Assembly (NCBI GenBank): GCA_033002965.1
Contig: JAURVB010013145.1
Span: forward strand, 62,001-126,000
DNA: 64,000 bases
Direction: 5' to 3'
DNA from: Piper betle
Lineage: Eukaryota; Streptophyta; Magnoliopsida; Piperales; Piperaceae
In this document: positions 45,800-57,719 of the stretch, in pieces
Numbering within the stretch: position 1 is the stretch's first letter
Layout of the letters: each line of letters begins with the position of its first letter
Position numbers and translations under genes: made by a program
The notes under the pieces: generated by a model
The model's input: only the letters and a program-made list of their open reading frames with translations
What the model was told of the DNA's origin: nothing
Database searches by the model: none

Positions 45800-46633
45800 A
45801 TTTTCAAAATATTACAAGTTTAGTCAATGAGATAACTACTCTCAAATAGTACCCTACATTGGTGCATACTCCCCTTAGATTTATCCTCATAGAATACGTA
45901 ATAACACTCTCCCCCTTGGTTGATTTAGTCATTGGTGCACAAAGGAGAAGGTACATACGGATAGGGCTAAGTCTCACCATCATCTCCATTAGGTGGATCA
46001 TGTGGAGTAAATTAAGATGCAGAGGGTAGTGGTATGTATACCCATCAAGAGGGAATCCAAGGTATGTGCCCATGTTGTAAATGAGTAGTTCTTGGTTTCT
46101 CATGAAGACATATTAATCCCTCCTAATGTCCTTAACGTCATGATGCATATCTTCCATGCACATGGGCATGTTATCCACATGGGCAGAGAGATCATCCAAG
46201 GTTGTCCATATGTTCCTTGGTTGAAGAGGTGGAGGTTGTGGTTCATCTTCTTTTGGTGTTGATGCCTTCTCATCATGAATCTCAAGGTTGTCCCCAAAAC
46301 AATAATCATTCAGAACATTTGGGATGTGCTCCTCCCTCACGGTAGATACATCGTCAATCTTCATCTTCTTATTCTCCCTTCAGATTAGGTTGTAGTAGAT
46401 GCTATTGTAGTTCACAGTCTTGAAGGGAAGGGTGGAAGTGATCTTGCCCTCTAAGTCCTTGAATGCTCAGAAGAGGGCAGCAAATAGGAGTCATCCATAG
46501 GTTAGGCATGTTTTCCTTTGGTTTTGACACCTCCACAAGTGGTTGAGGATGAGGGATGACAAGTTGATTCTTTTCCCGGTAAGAATCCTCCAAAGGGTAT
46601 ACACCGTGTAGGAAGAAAGATCACTATGGTGGC
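45800..46633 (-). pseudogene. Plant transposon-protein-like ORF remnant, distal part
   Basis: Minus-strand open pieces 46593-46402, 46364-46113 and 46103-45804, in different frames, include a proline/acid-rich linker (KASTPKEDEPQPPPLQPRNI) and a helical stretch near LDDLSAHVDNMPMCMEDMHH. They continue the protein begun at 49626, interrupted by solo LTR B. Confidence 0.5.
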
Positions 46634-49209
46634 TGTTAAGCGTTTAAAATATATAATATTTACCCATGTTTTTAATATAATTTTGTACTTCTCACGTATA
46701 AATATTATTAATTAAGTAATATTTTACTCTATTATTTTAGTTAATTAATATTTTATTATATATGCTTAACTTTGATGTTTTAATACAGAAAAGATGAATA
46801 AATTAAGCTTTGGATTTGATTAGTCATGACACTTGGCGCCACCCAATGGCTACAATGTATGGTGTTCAATAGAGTCGAACAGTTGGAAACTCAAAGGGAC
46901 ATTATAATTAATTAGATTGCGTCGATTTGTGAACACCCTCTTCGAATTCTTGTATCTCCACTTCTATATAAAGGGGTGGTCATTTGTTGTTGATCATATC
47001 TCATCTCTTGGCTTCGGAGTTTAGTAATAGAAGTAGTTTTAGTTTTTGTAATTTCTTTCTCTTTTATAATAAAAATTAGTTTCTTCTTTATAATGTTTTC
47101 TATTTTTATTATGGAGTAGTCTTTTATTTCGTTCTAGAGAAGAATGTAACTTAACATGATTAAATTGAATTTATTTCAAGCTCTTACTCTTTTATTCAAT
47201 CGGATCGTTTGAATTATCATATTCTTAATGCTAAGAATAGATTGATCGCCTATATCTTAGATCATGAGGTTTAATTAGATTTCGGGAGAAATTAATTAGA
47301 TTAGTCATTCATAATTCATCATACGACGAGTCTTTTGACTTGTTTGTCATTGTTGTCGGAAGATACACAACACCGTATGTGGTTGTAAGGCAATTCTTAA
47401 TGCGTTATTTTGTTGATTAATCAATTATCACCGGGAGGTAGAAATTGAGGCAAAATAATAGAAACATGAAGGAGCGGGAGCCACCATGTCATATAATTAT
47501 CCTAGATCGACAATCCGAGGGAATAAATGTAACGACCCAGCCCAAAGTACAACGTAATGGACTAAGTCATTTCTTTAAAATGGGTACCCTCGGAAGTTAA
47601 AGATCTCTAGTCCATTCCCACTTATAAACAGGATCTTCTCCCAGTAGGTATTAGATGTGGGACTAAGTTGAGGGATCTCACAATCCACCCACCTTAGGGA
47701 ATTTCGTCCCTGAAATGCCTATTTTTGGCCCGTTGCTAGCCCCAGCCCACGACCTTTCTGGCCCATGACCGGCAGCCTAGCCAACGTTTCTAATCCAGCC
47801 CACCATCTAACACGGAACCGAGGTCGGCTCTGATACCATTTGTAACGACCCAGCCCAAAGTGCAACGTAATGGGCTAAGTCATTTCTTTGAAATGGGTAC
47901 CCCGGAAGTTAAAGATCTATAGTCCATTCCCACTTATAAACAAGATCTTCTCCTAGTAGGTATTAGATGTGGGACTAAGTTGAGGATCTCACAATCCACC
48001 CACCTTAGGGAATTTCGTCCCCGAAATACCTATTCTTGGCCCGTTGCTAGCCCCAGCCCACGACCTTTCTGGCCCGTGACCGGTAGCCTTGCCAACGTTT
48101 CTAATCCAGCCCACCATCTAACACGGAACCAGGTCGGCTCTGATACCATTTGTAACGACCCAGCCCAAAGTGCAACGTAATGGGCTAAGTCATTTCTTTA
48201 AAATGGGTACCTCGGAAGTTAAAGATCTCTAGTCCATTCTCACTTATAAACAGGATCTTCTCCCAGTAGGTATTAGATGTGGGACTAAGTTGAGGGATCT
48301 CACAATCCACCCACCTTAGGGAATTTCGTCCCTGAAATGCCTATTTTTGGCCCGTTGCTAGCCCCAGCCCACGACCTTTCTGGCCCGTGACCGGCAGCCT
48401 AGCCAACGTTTCTAATCCAGCCCACCATCTAACACGGAACCAAGTCGGCTCTGATACCATTTGTAACGACCCAGCCCAAAGTGCAACGTAATGGGCTAAG
48501 TCATTTCTTTAAAATGGGTACCCCGGAAGTTAAAGATCTATAGTCCATTCCCACTTATAAACAGGATCTTCTCCCAGTAGGTATTAGATGTGGGACTAAG
48601 TTGAGGGATCTCACAATCCACCCACCTTAGGGAATTTCGTCCCTGAAATGCCTATTTTTGGCCCGTTGCTAGCCCCAGCCCACGACCTTTCTGGCCCGTG
48701 ACCGGCAGCCTAGCCAACATTTCTAATCCAGCCCACCATCTAACACGGAACCAGGTCGACTCTGATACCATTTGTAACGACCCAGCCAACGTTGTGATGA
48801 CCGCTAAGTGCAACATAATGGGCTAAGTCATTTCTTTGAAATGGGTACCCCGAAAGTTAAAGATCTATAGTCCATTCCCACTTATAAACAGGATCTTCTC
48901 CTAGTAGGTATTAGATGTGGGACTAAGTTGAGGGATCTCACAATAAAAGATAAGAGTAAGATATGATGAAGATTAAATTCATATTAAGGGAAATTCGACT
49001 CTAGAACGAGTTTTATAATTTTAACTTTGTTTTTTATTTAAGTTAGTATTTAGATTCCGTTAAGTTAATTATTTCTGTTTTGTTCTTAAATTTATTTTCT
49101 TTAATTAATTTAAGGAAATTCATCTTTCTGTGGGAACGATACTCTAATTTATCATCATACTACTTGTTTCGACCGTGTATACTTGCATGTTATTGAAAAT
49201 AGTCTAACA
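46634..49209 (+). mobile_element. Solo LTR B, containing a TRIM tandem array
   Basis: Starts TGTTAAGCG and ends GTCTAACA, with perfect target duplication GTGGC (46629-46633 and 49210-49214). Without 47528-48947 it is about 1.16 kb and is the inverse of solo LTR A. TATA box TATATAAA at 46975-46982. Confidence 0.88.
47528..48942 (-). mobile_element. TRIM tandem array: five LTRs alternating with four interiors
   Basis: LTRs: 47528-47682, 47841-47993, 48151-48304, 48462-48615, 48773-48942. Interiors of 157-158 bp lie between them. Each LTR starts TGTAACGACCCAGC and ends GATCTCACA on plus. Each interior holds a polypurine complement (ATCCACCCACC) and a Met primer complement (GGCTCTGATACCA, once GACTCTGATACCA). 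The last LTR has a small insertion after CCCAGCC. A single pair of target duplications ATAAA (47523-47527 and 48943-48947) encloses the array, so it grew in place from one insertion. It has no coding capacity. Confidence 0.95.
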
Positions 49210-49214
49210 GTGGC

Positions 49215-49626
49215 CAATTTGGGGAAGGATGTTGGTGGCCACAACTTGCCAGAACACCAAGGTCATCTTGGGGAGATCACGTGCCTCCATCGGATTGGAG
49301 AGAATTATCTTGGAATTCACCACGATTCCATTTAATTCTTCTCTACTCACAAACTTAGTCAAGAGGTGTTTCAATTGCACATTGTCGAAGTAGGCTTTGT
49401 CTCCATCATCTAGCACACCCAACAGCTGTGCAATGTTGTTTGACCTCAAGTGAAAGTCCCTTTTGTTCACTTTGGCTTTGTAGTATCCTTTGTTGATCTT
49501 TACCAAAGTGAAGTAAAACTCCTTGATTTTTGGTAGAGCAATGTTTATCACTAGAGTGGCCATGAAGGCTACCTCCCAGCTATGAGTTTGCACAAGAGCT
49601 TGGAAACATCTAAAATAGTTCTCCAT
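49215..49626 (-). pseudogene. Plant transposon-protein-like ORF remnant, proximal part
   Basis: About 137 codons from ATG at 49626 to the point where solo LTR B inserted. Contains IKEFYFTLVKINKGYYKAKV then DFHLRSNNIAQLLGVLDDGD, which resembles the 'putative plant transposon protein' domain found in many plant repeat-derived proteins (a fold with a core YFN..G....ILGVP-like pattern). Upstream, N1 inserted eight bases before the ATG. The remainder resumes at 46633. Confidence 0.55.
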
Positions 49627-49633
49627 GTCTTCC

Positions 49634-50864
49634 TGTAAAACCCTGAAAAAAATAATTAGGTTATTTTATTTAAGGTTTTATAAATCTTAAAATGAACCAT
49701 AAATAATATGTAATTAAATAAATTCTTAAGAATCAATATCATTTATAACTCATTCGTATTCACTTAATAGTAAGTTTTTGACTTTTCATTATCACACAAA
49801 TGATATAGTTATAAGTGATTACGTTCTTTTCTATAAAATTTAATATAATGACTTCTTAAATTCCACACATATTAATAAAATTTAATATAATGACTTCTTG
49901 AATTTCACATATATTTTTCTATATAAAAGAGAGTTCTATTGTTAAATGAAACATCCTCTGGATAGCTTGTGAGCACATTTGGCTTTAGAGAAATTACATT
50001 TATATTAGGATCTTGTGTCGTAGTTGTGGATGCCTCATCACAATTCTAGGTCTGTATAATTATTTAAAATGTTGTATTTTCCCTTGTTGGCAACCTTGGT
50101 CGGCCTGAGCCCAGATTCGACCACCATGCACCGAGTGCAACTGGGGTCAAGGAATTGACTTAGTCCAACACAGGGCCGCACCCTTAAAATTACTATGTGG
50201 GAGTCTTGGTCGACTTGAGTATCTGACCACCATGCGCTGGAATGCAACCGAGGTCGACTCAATTCGGCACAAGGCAACACCCTTTGAAAGATTGAACATC
50301 TGCCCTCAAGCCGAAAGGGGTGACAAGGCGCAATAGTGCAAGACGGCTCATTATGCACTTGTGATACCGAGAGGGTGAGTCAATGGCAAATATCGGTAAT
50401 TACAGACTGTGGACCACGTAGCGTGTGTGCGCATGCATGGGATGGTAGTTGGATGGGTTGGCCACCCCTCCCAGCATATAACGAGCTCGGCATAGGCTCA
50501 TAACAACTAAAAGACTCTTGAAAAGATAATAAGGATTTTATTGACTTGTTTCATTTAATTATACGACTTAGTGTTTTTATCACTAACGTGGAATTGTCTC
50601 CGCAGGTATGAGCATGGAAGGATGGGTAGAGTCGGGACAGTTGGAGGACTCTATTATTGGACTATTCTTTTCTCGAGATTGTTTGCATATTAGTGGGATT
50701 TTGGTTCGGTTCATGGGACTTAGATTATTCCAAGCATTTGTATATTAAATTTATTGTAACAGATTTATTTAAAATCTTAAAAATTAATAGGAAATTAATT
50801 TATGAGACACTTAGTTTTATATAGTAATACTTGGCTCGTGGCTCGGAACGGGCAGGTCATTACA
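49634..50864 (+). mobile_element. Solo LTR N1
   Basis: Starts TGTAAAACCCTGA and ends GGTCATTACA. Perfect target duplication CTTCC (49629-49633 and 50865-50869). 1231 bp, TATA box near 49917 (CTATATAAAAG). Same family as N2 and N3. Confidence 0.92.
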
Positions 50865-50869
50865 CTTCC

Positions 50870-52044
50870 ATATTGCCTTGGTTTTTATGCACCACCACTA
50901 TATTGTCAACATCTACCTTCTTAAACTCCTTTTGATAAAAAATATGGTGGGCACTCGGCTCCCTTGGTGTCTTCCACAGCTTGTTTGGACCGAGAGGATG
51001 CTCCCTCTCCAAAACGCCCGACCATGAGCATCAAGAGTGACATGATCATCCACTAGGAAGCCATTGTTGATTGCACAAATATGAGTCTCAGTGAATAAGT
51101 TTGGTTACCAAATGAATGGAAAATCATCAACCAATCGTGGACCAAAGCTTTTCTTGAAGTAGCTTGGTCAGAGCAACTTCCACGGTAGCTTTCGATGGTT
51201 GGTAGTTGGAGGGAACTTCACGAAGGTGATCAAACTGGCACCAACATAATAGAATCATGGTCCGAGGAAAATTGAATAGCCTTCAACACTAATCAGTTTT
51301 GGCCACACCAATCGGTCAAGCTTTCCAAAGAAGATTGGGACTCATTCAGGCAAGGAGATCTGGCAGTGGTGAGTTGCAATAGCCTGAGCTATGGTGGCTA
51401 GGCAACGGAGATGAGTCAGGTGGCCACATCGATAAGTTCCAGTGAGTGCTTCATTCGGTCGGGATTAGGGTTTTAAGACTATCAACTTTCCCAATTCATT
51501 CAGGAGCCAAACAATTGACCGATCGTCAATCGAACTTTCGGAAATAGAATTCAAGTTAAGTTCATAGGTTTGATCAACCGATCACCACCCAAACTCGGGG
51601 AAACTGATACTTGAGCAAACATGTTGGTTTTTCAAGTTCCTGAACTCCAAATGAGTAAGTTTAGACATGTTGGATCACTTTATATTTTGTAGCTTCTCTC
51701 AAGTATGATAAAAAATATTTTTGAAAACATTCCCCAAATGTACATATGTATATACAAAATAATTTGAATATATCCACACTTGTTGATAATCAATAAAATG
51801 ATTCAACAAAGTGAGGGTTGTAAAACCATTTTGAAATGATTTGAATCATCTTGGACCTTTATTGACCCTTTCGAAAATTGTATTTGAAAATTTTGAAAGG
51901 TCTATACCTTTCTTGTGTCTTGTCTCCTTAGGAATCTAGCTTCCTCTCCCTTTTTGGATAAGGGTCTTCCACTTACATGTCTATTGAATGTGCCCAACTT
52001 TGTCACAAGCGTGAGAGATGGTATCATGCAGGTATGGCTTGTTT
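50870..52044 (-). other. Unassigned interior of element F
   Basis: The minus strand at 50880-51060 reads coding-like (DDHVTLDAHGRAFWRGSI) and may continue upstream of the 49626 ORF. 51060-51920 has no open frame of note. No family assigned. Confidence 0.35.
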
Positions 52045-52489
52045 TGAAACAACCCGACCCAAAGTGTAACGTAATGAGAATAAGTCATTTTTTCAAAAGT
52101 AGTTAACTAAGTTGAAGATCTATAGCTCATTCGCACTTATGAACAAGATCTTTCTCCATAAGTATTAGATGTTAGACTAAGTTGAGGGATCTCACAACCC
52201 ACCTACCTTCGGAAATTTTGTCCTCAAAATTCCTGCACTTAGCCCGTCGCTAGTTCTAATTCATGACTTTTTTTGGCCCATGACCTAAAACCTATCCAAT
52301 GAGATATGTCATCTCTTAAGTTACTGTGATACCTTCTATAACAACCTAACGCATAGTGGAAACTAATGAGCTATGTCATCTCTTAAAAAGTAGTTAATCG
52401 AAATTGAAGATCTATAGTTCATTCTCACTTATAAACAGGATCTTACCCTAGTAGGTATTAGATGTGATACTAAGTTGAGAGATCTCACA
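52045..52489 (-). mobile_element. TRIM element 6
   Basis: LTRs 52045-52196 and 52337-52489 flank a 140-bp interior with a decayed primer complement (ACTGTGATACC). Flanks TGTTT and TGTTC match at four of five. An older member of the same family as the array. Confidence 0.85.
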
Positions 52490-52499
52490 TGTTCCCTTT

Positions 52500-53807
52500 C
52501 CTTGGGGCAAGTCTTGGCTTCTCCATTCTCCTAGGAATTCATTTACTTCTCATAGGAACTTGGGCATCTTCTTCACTTGAGCAACCATGGGCTCCTTCCC
52601 TTGGTTTGAAACTTTTGAAGTGCTAGCCTCTTTGGTGAAGTCTTCTCCAAGTGGAATGGAGGCATTGACAACATTGAGGAGTTTGTTGAATTCTCCATCA
52701 TGGTTGTGCCCCTAACCCAAGGTTGCAAAGAGGTCTCTTTTGTTGTAGAAGCATGTTGATTAGCTTCTAAGACCATCAAAGAATCTTGTTGATGCCCTTC
52801 TCCTTGGAGGCTAGATGTTGTTGAAGCTTTTGTTCCCTTGCCTTGGAATGCTTGAGCTCAACTCCCTACATTTAAGTTTTTCTTCAAGGGTTTTTTTCTC
52901 TTTGTTGATTGGCTTATGTTGTTCTCTAAACTCCTTGTTTTTCCGGGCCGTACAAATTGACTCCATATAGAGTTCTTCAAAAGTTCTCTCAAAGTCTTCT
53001 TCCTTTTTCTTCTTCTATGGCCATGAAGTAAAATCCCTCTAAAAATCTTCACTTCCTTCATCTTCCAAATCCATAGTTGCTTGAAGAACACTCTTCCCCC
53101 TTTGAGTCTTGATTCTTATCCTCGGTTGGACAATCATGCATCACATGTCCAAACCCTTTGCATTTGTGGTATCACATCTTATCCTTGGTGTTTTCCTTCA
53201 TTTCCTTAGACTTCTTCATCTCCTTTCTTTCTTCCTCATGTCTTCTTGAGGTGTTGGCTCTTATTTTCTTCTTGAAGAAATTCTTGAAGTTTCTTGTGAG
53301 TAGAGACATCTCCTCATTTAGGTCCTTATATTCTTCTTGCATGAGGATCCTTAGGCATCTTCTTCTTGCAAGAGGATCCTTAGGCTTCTTATTCTTCTTT
53401 GGATTCATCTCCTCTTTGTCTATTTGCTAGGTGTGCTCATGAGTGATGAGAGAACCAAAATGCTCCCTCATGGTCATGGTGGCAAGGTCTTTAGCTTCTT
53501 CAATTGCTATCATCTTGAGGTGTCATTCCTTGCGAAGAGAAAGTAGTAACTTTCGGTTGAGTTCCACCTTCCCAATGACGTTGCCAAGACATTGAGACTT
53601 TCAATGATGTCATTAAAACTGGTTACACATAGCATAAATAGTCTCTCCTTCCTCCATTTTGGACACTTCATATTTGCCACACTTCAAAAAATCATTAGTG
53701 GATAAGAAGATTCTCATTTTAGTCTTCCAATAGTTGTAGTTAGATCCATTGAAGTATGGTGGTCATGTAGTCGAAAGCCCCTCAGTTTTTCTTGCTTTGT
53801 TTTCCAT
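52500..53807 (-). pseudogene. Gag remnant of element F with CCHC knuckle
   Basis: From ATG at 53807, reading with several stops and shifts: PPYFNGSNYNYWKTKMRIFL (a Gag start of copia or related type) near 53760-53700, a lysine-rich block (53408-53172), and YHKCKGFGHVMHDCP at about 53165-53120, a zinc knuckle in which the first cysteine is changed to tyrosine or histidine. An early in-frame stop lies near 53764. It would have bound RNA; it is now broken. Confidence 0.7.
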
Positions 53808-53836
53808 CTTACCCTAACCGGAGCTCCAATATTAAT

Positions 53837-54841
53837 TGAAAGCAGAAACCTAAAGTTGAAGAGAGCTAACTACAAACACTTAACTAATAGTTAGATCCCC
53901 ACTATCCTTAGGGGCCAAAGTAGTTTGCAAGAATAGACAAATGTGGAAGTGATATAATAAGAAAGTAAGAACAAATAAACTAGCAAGGCAAATAGGTAAT
54001 GAGATCACAAATAGAAGGGTCTTTGTGTGTGTAAAGAGCACTCCAAGTTCAATTCTAAGTTGCTACATGTGCTAGTAAACAAGTCAAACCATATAAGTAA
54101 TAAAGCGGCCTAGAACTTTGTGTCACTTAATTCCCAATAGTGAATACGTCAAATACAAGGGAGTTAAGTAAGTGTGCAAACAAGTCAGCATCAATTACAC
54201 ATAAACACACAAGAGAGAGAGAGAGAGAGAGAGAGAGGTACAAATAAGTTTTTCAAGAGGTTCTCAATTAGTGCGTCTTCTCTTCTAACTCACCATATCC
54301 TTTAATGAGTAGCTCCACTAAACAACCAACATCTAACCTTGCAATCTACACAGGTAGGACTCCATCACAAGCAGCCCACAAGTGCCAAGGAAGCTTGCAC
54401 TCCAATTACTCTTAGTCCAACAAGCCTTCCTTCACAAGCACTAAGTGTCAAGGATCTTAGCTCTCTCCAATGCTCCAAACACTCTTGAAGCTTCACAATC
54501 TTGGAAGCTACACCTTCTCCAAGCACCTCTTCTCCTCAAGCAAGATGTGTCACACACACTACCACACCTTGAGAGCTCACATGAAGCTCAAACACACTTG
54601 AGTTAACCTCTCCACAATATACTGTTCTTAGTACAATCAAAGCATCTATAATACAAGTTAAAGGTATCCCTTCCTAGCACAAACTTGTCCTCCTAATTTT
54701 GATCTAAAAGAACGTAGACTCACAAGAATAGCAAGATGGTAGCAAGAAGTATTCAAAATACACTCCCCAAAGTGCTATTTATAGGCTTTCATAGCCTCTT
54801 TAAGAATATTAGTCATTGGGATTTGAACCACCAACTTTTGC
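53837..54841 (-). repeat. 5' LTR of element F
   Basis: About 1.0 kb. TATA box on minus (TATAAATA, 54776-54783). The Met primer complement at 53823-53834 (GCTCCAATATTA) differs from GCTCTGATACCA at four sites, all transitions. Confidence 0.75.
54211..54238. repeat. (AG)n microsatellite
   Basis: About 13 AG dinucleotides inside the 5' LTR of element F. The left LTR has only a short GAGAGAAA at the matching place, so the run expanded after insertion. Confidence 0.92.
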
Positions 54842-55324
54842 TTTTCCTACTACAAGTTTTGACAATTTTTTAATATCCATTCTATGCACATTTTTAGCTT
54901 TACTTGTTAGCTTGATCCTGTAAAATTACTACACTAAGACAACCACTTTAAGAGCTTGAACAAACTCCCTAATCGAGAGATGTGTTTGTTGTGTTGTTGT
55001 TATGCCTTGTCATGCTCTGAGATTGTACTCTATGGTTTGCCTACTAAACGATGTTAATAAAATCTGTAAAATTTACATAAAGACTCAATAATTTTGTCAT
55101 AAAAATATGTAAATTTTGGTAGTAATTAAAAATCATTTATGTGGTTAATTAATCCAGTATTGTGGAGTATGCAAAAGACAGGGTGAAACCATAGTTCTCT
55201 CGCTTTGGATGTAAAATCCGAAAACCTGGCTCATTTGAGGTGAAATTTTACCAAGACCTTAGGGTTTGTCCAAAAACATTTGCCTAAACCATTAGAGCCA
55301 TTGACGCAATAAATCTTGTGTTAT
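54842..55324. other. Non-genic DNA, possible left part of gypsy-type LTR copy 2
   Basis: No coding sequence. Similarity to the other copy fades out near 55325. Confidence 0.4.
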
Positions 55325-55686
55325 GATTTTCCCAAGCCCATTAGGTCTAGACAGCTCCAAAAATGACCTATCCAATGTCTAACCTTCCAGAGTCCAATTA
55401 GGCCCAAAACCTTAGCGTTTGAACTTGGAAAGTTTATAGGATTCAAGCCCACAGTGTTGGATAACCTTCCCCATTTACCCAGGCTCATTTAGAGTCTCCA
55501 AGCCCATGAACAAGACTTAAGAAGATAGGTGTATGGCCCAAGAATACTATTCCCAGCACCTTAGCCCGACCTTAGCAGACCTTGTTTACCATATTGGCCC
55601 ATAGGCTATCAGTTGATTTTTGTCCCAAACCCTTAAGAGTGTCAGGGGCCACTTGTCCAAATTTGAACCTATTTGGACATCGTTTT

Positions 55687-57014
55687 TGTAAAACCCTGAA
55701 ACAAATAATTAGGTTATTTTGTTTAGGGGTTTGTAAATCTTAGAACGAACCATAAATAATATTTAATGAAATTAATTCTCAAAAATTAATATCATAAATT
55801 ATCAATTGAACCTTTAGAGTACCAGTACAATGGTTTTAAATGAGCTTTATTTATTAAATTTTTGGGATTGGGACTCATTCGTATTATTTCAATAGTAAAT
55901 TTTTTTGACTTTTCGTTATCACACAAATGATATAATTATGAGTAATTACGTTCTTTTCTATAAAATTTAATGCAGTGACTTCTTAAATTCCACACATATT
56001 CTTCTATATAAATGAGAATTTTGTTAATGGTAAATAAAGCACCAACTTGATAATTTGTGAGCACATTTAGCTCACAAAGGGAAGGTTTTGGAGAAGTTTC
56101 ATTCATATTATAATTGTGTGTCGTAGTTGCGAGTGCCTCATCAAAATTTCAGGTCCGTATAATTACTTGAAATATTATATATTTCTATTTGGGAGTCTTG
56201 GTCGGCTTGAGCCCACATTCAACCACCATGCGCCGAGTGCAACCGGGGTCAAAGAATTGGCTCAGTCCGACACGGGGTAGCAACCACCCTTAAAATTATA
56301 TATTTCGATTTAGGAGTCTTGGTCAACCTGAGCCCACATTTGACCACCATGCGCTGAGCGCAACTAGGGTCAAAGAATTAACTTAGTCTGACACATGATA
56401 GCACTCTTAAAATTCTTGAAAGATAAAATACCTGCCCCAATGTCAATAGGGGTGACAAGGTGTAGTAACGCAAGACGACTGCTTATGCATTTGTGATACT
56501 GAGAGGGTGAGTCAATAGAAAATATCGATAACTACATGCCGAGGGCCACGTAGCGTATGTGCACATACATGGGATTGTAGCTGGATGGGTGGCCACCCTC
56601 CCAGCATAATAAGAGCTTGGCATAGGCTCATAATCATTAAAAGATTAAAATCCAAATGTTGTGGAATATATTAGCTTGTTTCTTGTAATTATATGACTTA
56701 GTGTTTTTACCACTAAAGCGGAATTATCACTGCTGGTGTGAGCATGGAAGGATGGGTAGAGTCGGGACAACTGGAAAACTCTGTTATTAGACTTTTGATT
56801 TTTCTTATATGTTATTATACTTCTAGATTGTTTGCATGGTAGTGGGATTTCGGTTCGGTTCATGGGGCTTAGATTATTTCGAGCATTTGTTATATTAAAT
56901 TTTATGTCATGGGTTTATTTTAAAAATCTTGAAAATTAATAGAAAATTAATTTATGAGACACTTAGTTTCATATAGTAGCACTTGGCTCGTGACTCAGAA
57001 CGAGGGTCATTATA
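55687..57014 (+). mobile_element. Solo LTR N2
   Basis: Starts TGTAAAACCCTGA and ends GTCATTATA (final C to T). Target duplication GTTTT/GTTTG with one mismatch. TATA box 56005-56012. Contains the family's 110-bp internal duplication (56190-56410, GGAGTCTTGGTC twice). Confidence 0.85.
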
Positions 57015-57575
57015 GTTTGGGCCATCCAAAAATCAACAGGTTAAGTCCACTCGATAAAATTTAAATATTGGACCTTTTCAACTAAGTATACTTGCAACCA
57101 AAACCCTAATTAAGCTTACTTAATGTGATTTTCACATCATTAATCAAGACAATTAAGTTAATCATGTTCTTATGTGTCATGCTTGTGTTGAGGTCTTGCC
57201 TCATTTTACATGTCGATGTGATTTGACCTTGATTCGGGTTTCATCTCCTACTAGGTTATGTAGGGTGAGCTGGTCGATCTAAGACATGGCGCTCTACTCA
57301 TCCAGGTCCGTGGGACTTCTTGGCTTCACCACTGCTTGGCTCTTTGTATGTAGAGTTTTATCAAGTTTTGGACGTAGGACAGCGTCAATGGTATTTTATC
57401 GGATCCCTCCACTGGTAAGCCATTTATCCAAGATTTTTTCAAGTTTAACAAAACTTCAAGGTTGTCATTTCTTCATGGTTTTCGAAACCTAAGCTACAAA
57501 AACTTATTTACGAGTCCCCACACAAGCCTATTAAGTATTATTATAAAGGTTTATAGTTTTACAAACATGAAAGAT

Positions 57576-57719
57576 ATGTACGAGTAGTAAGAATTATACT
57601 AGTACACCTTTAAACCTTAAAATAGTGTAATGTAAAAGGATACTGTTATGTATGAGTAGTAAGAATTATACTAGTACACCTTTAAACCTTAAAGTAGTGT
57701 AATGTAAAAGGGTATTGCA
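57576..57719. repeat. 72-bp tandem duplication
   Basis: GAGTAGTAAGAATTATACTA recurs at 57582 and 57654 with few differences between copies. The homologous LTR (about 29350) has one copy. Confidence 0.92.

Larger units (their letters stand above)
43684..54841 (-). mobile_element. Element F: decayed 11-kb LTR retrotransposon with nested insertions
   Basis: Diverged direct repeats 43684-44693 and 53837-54841 act as LTRs. On minus the order is 5' LTR, decayed Met primer site (53823-53834), Gag with zinc knuckle (53807 to about 52500), unassigned debris, a plant transposon-protein-like ORF, then the 3' LTR. Insertions inside it: TRIM 6, N1 and B (with a TRIM array). Flanks do not form a clear target duplication; the right edge may be eroded. 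Confidence 0.7.
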
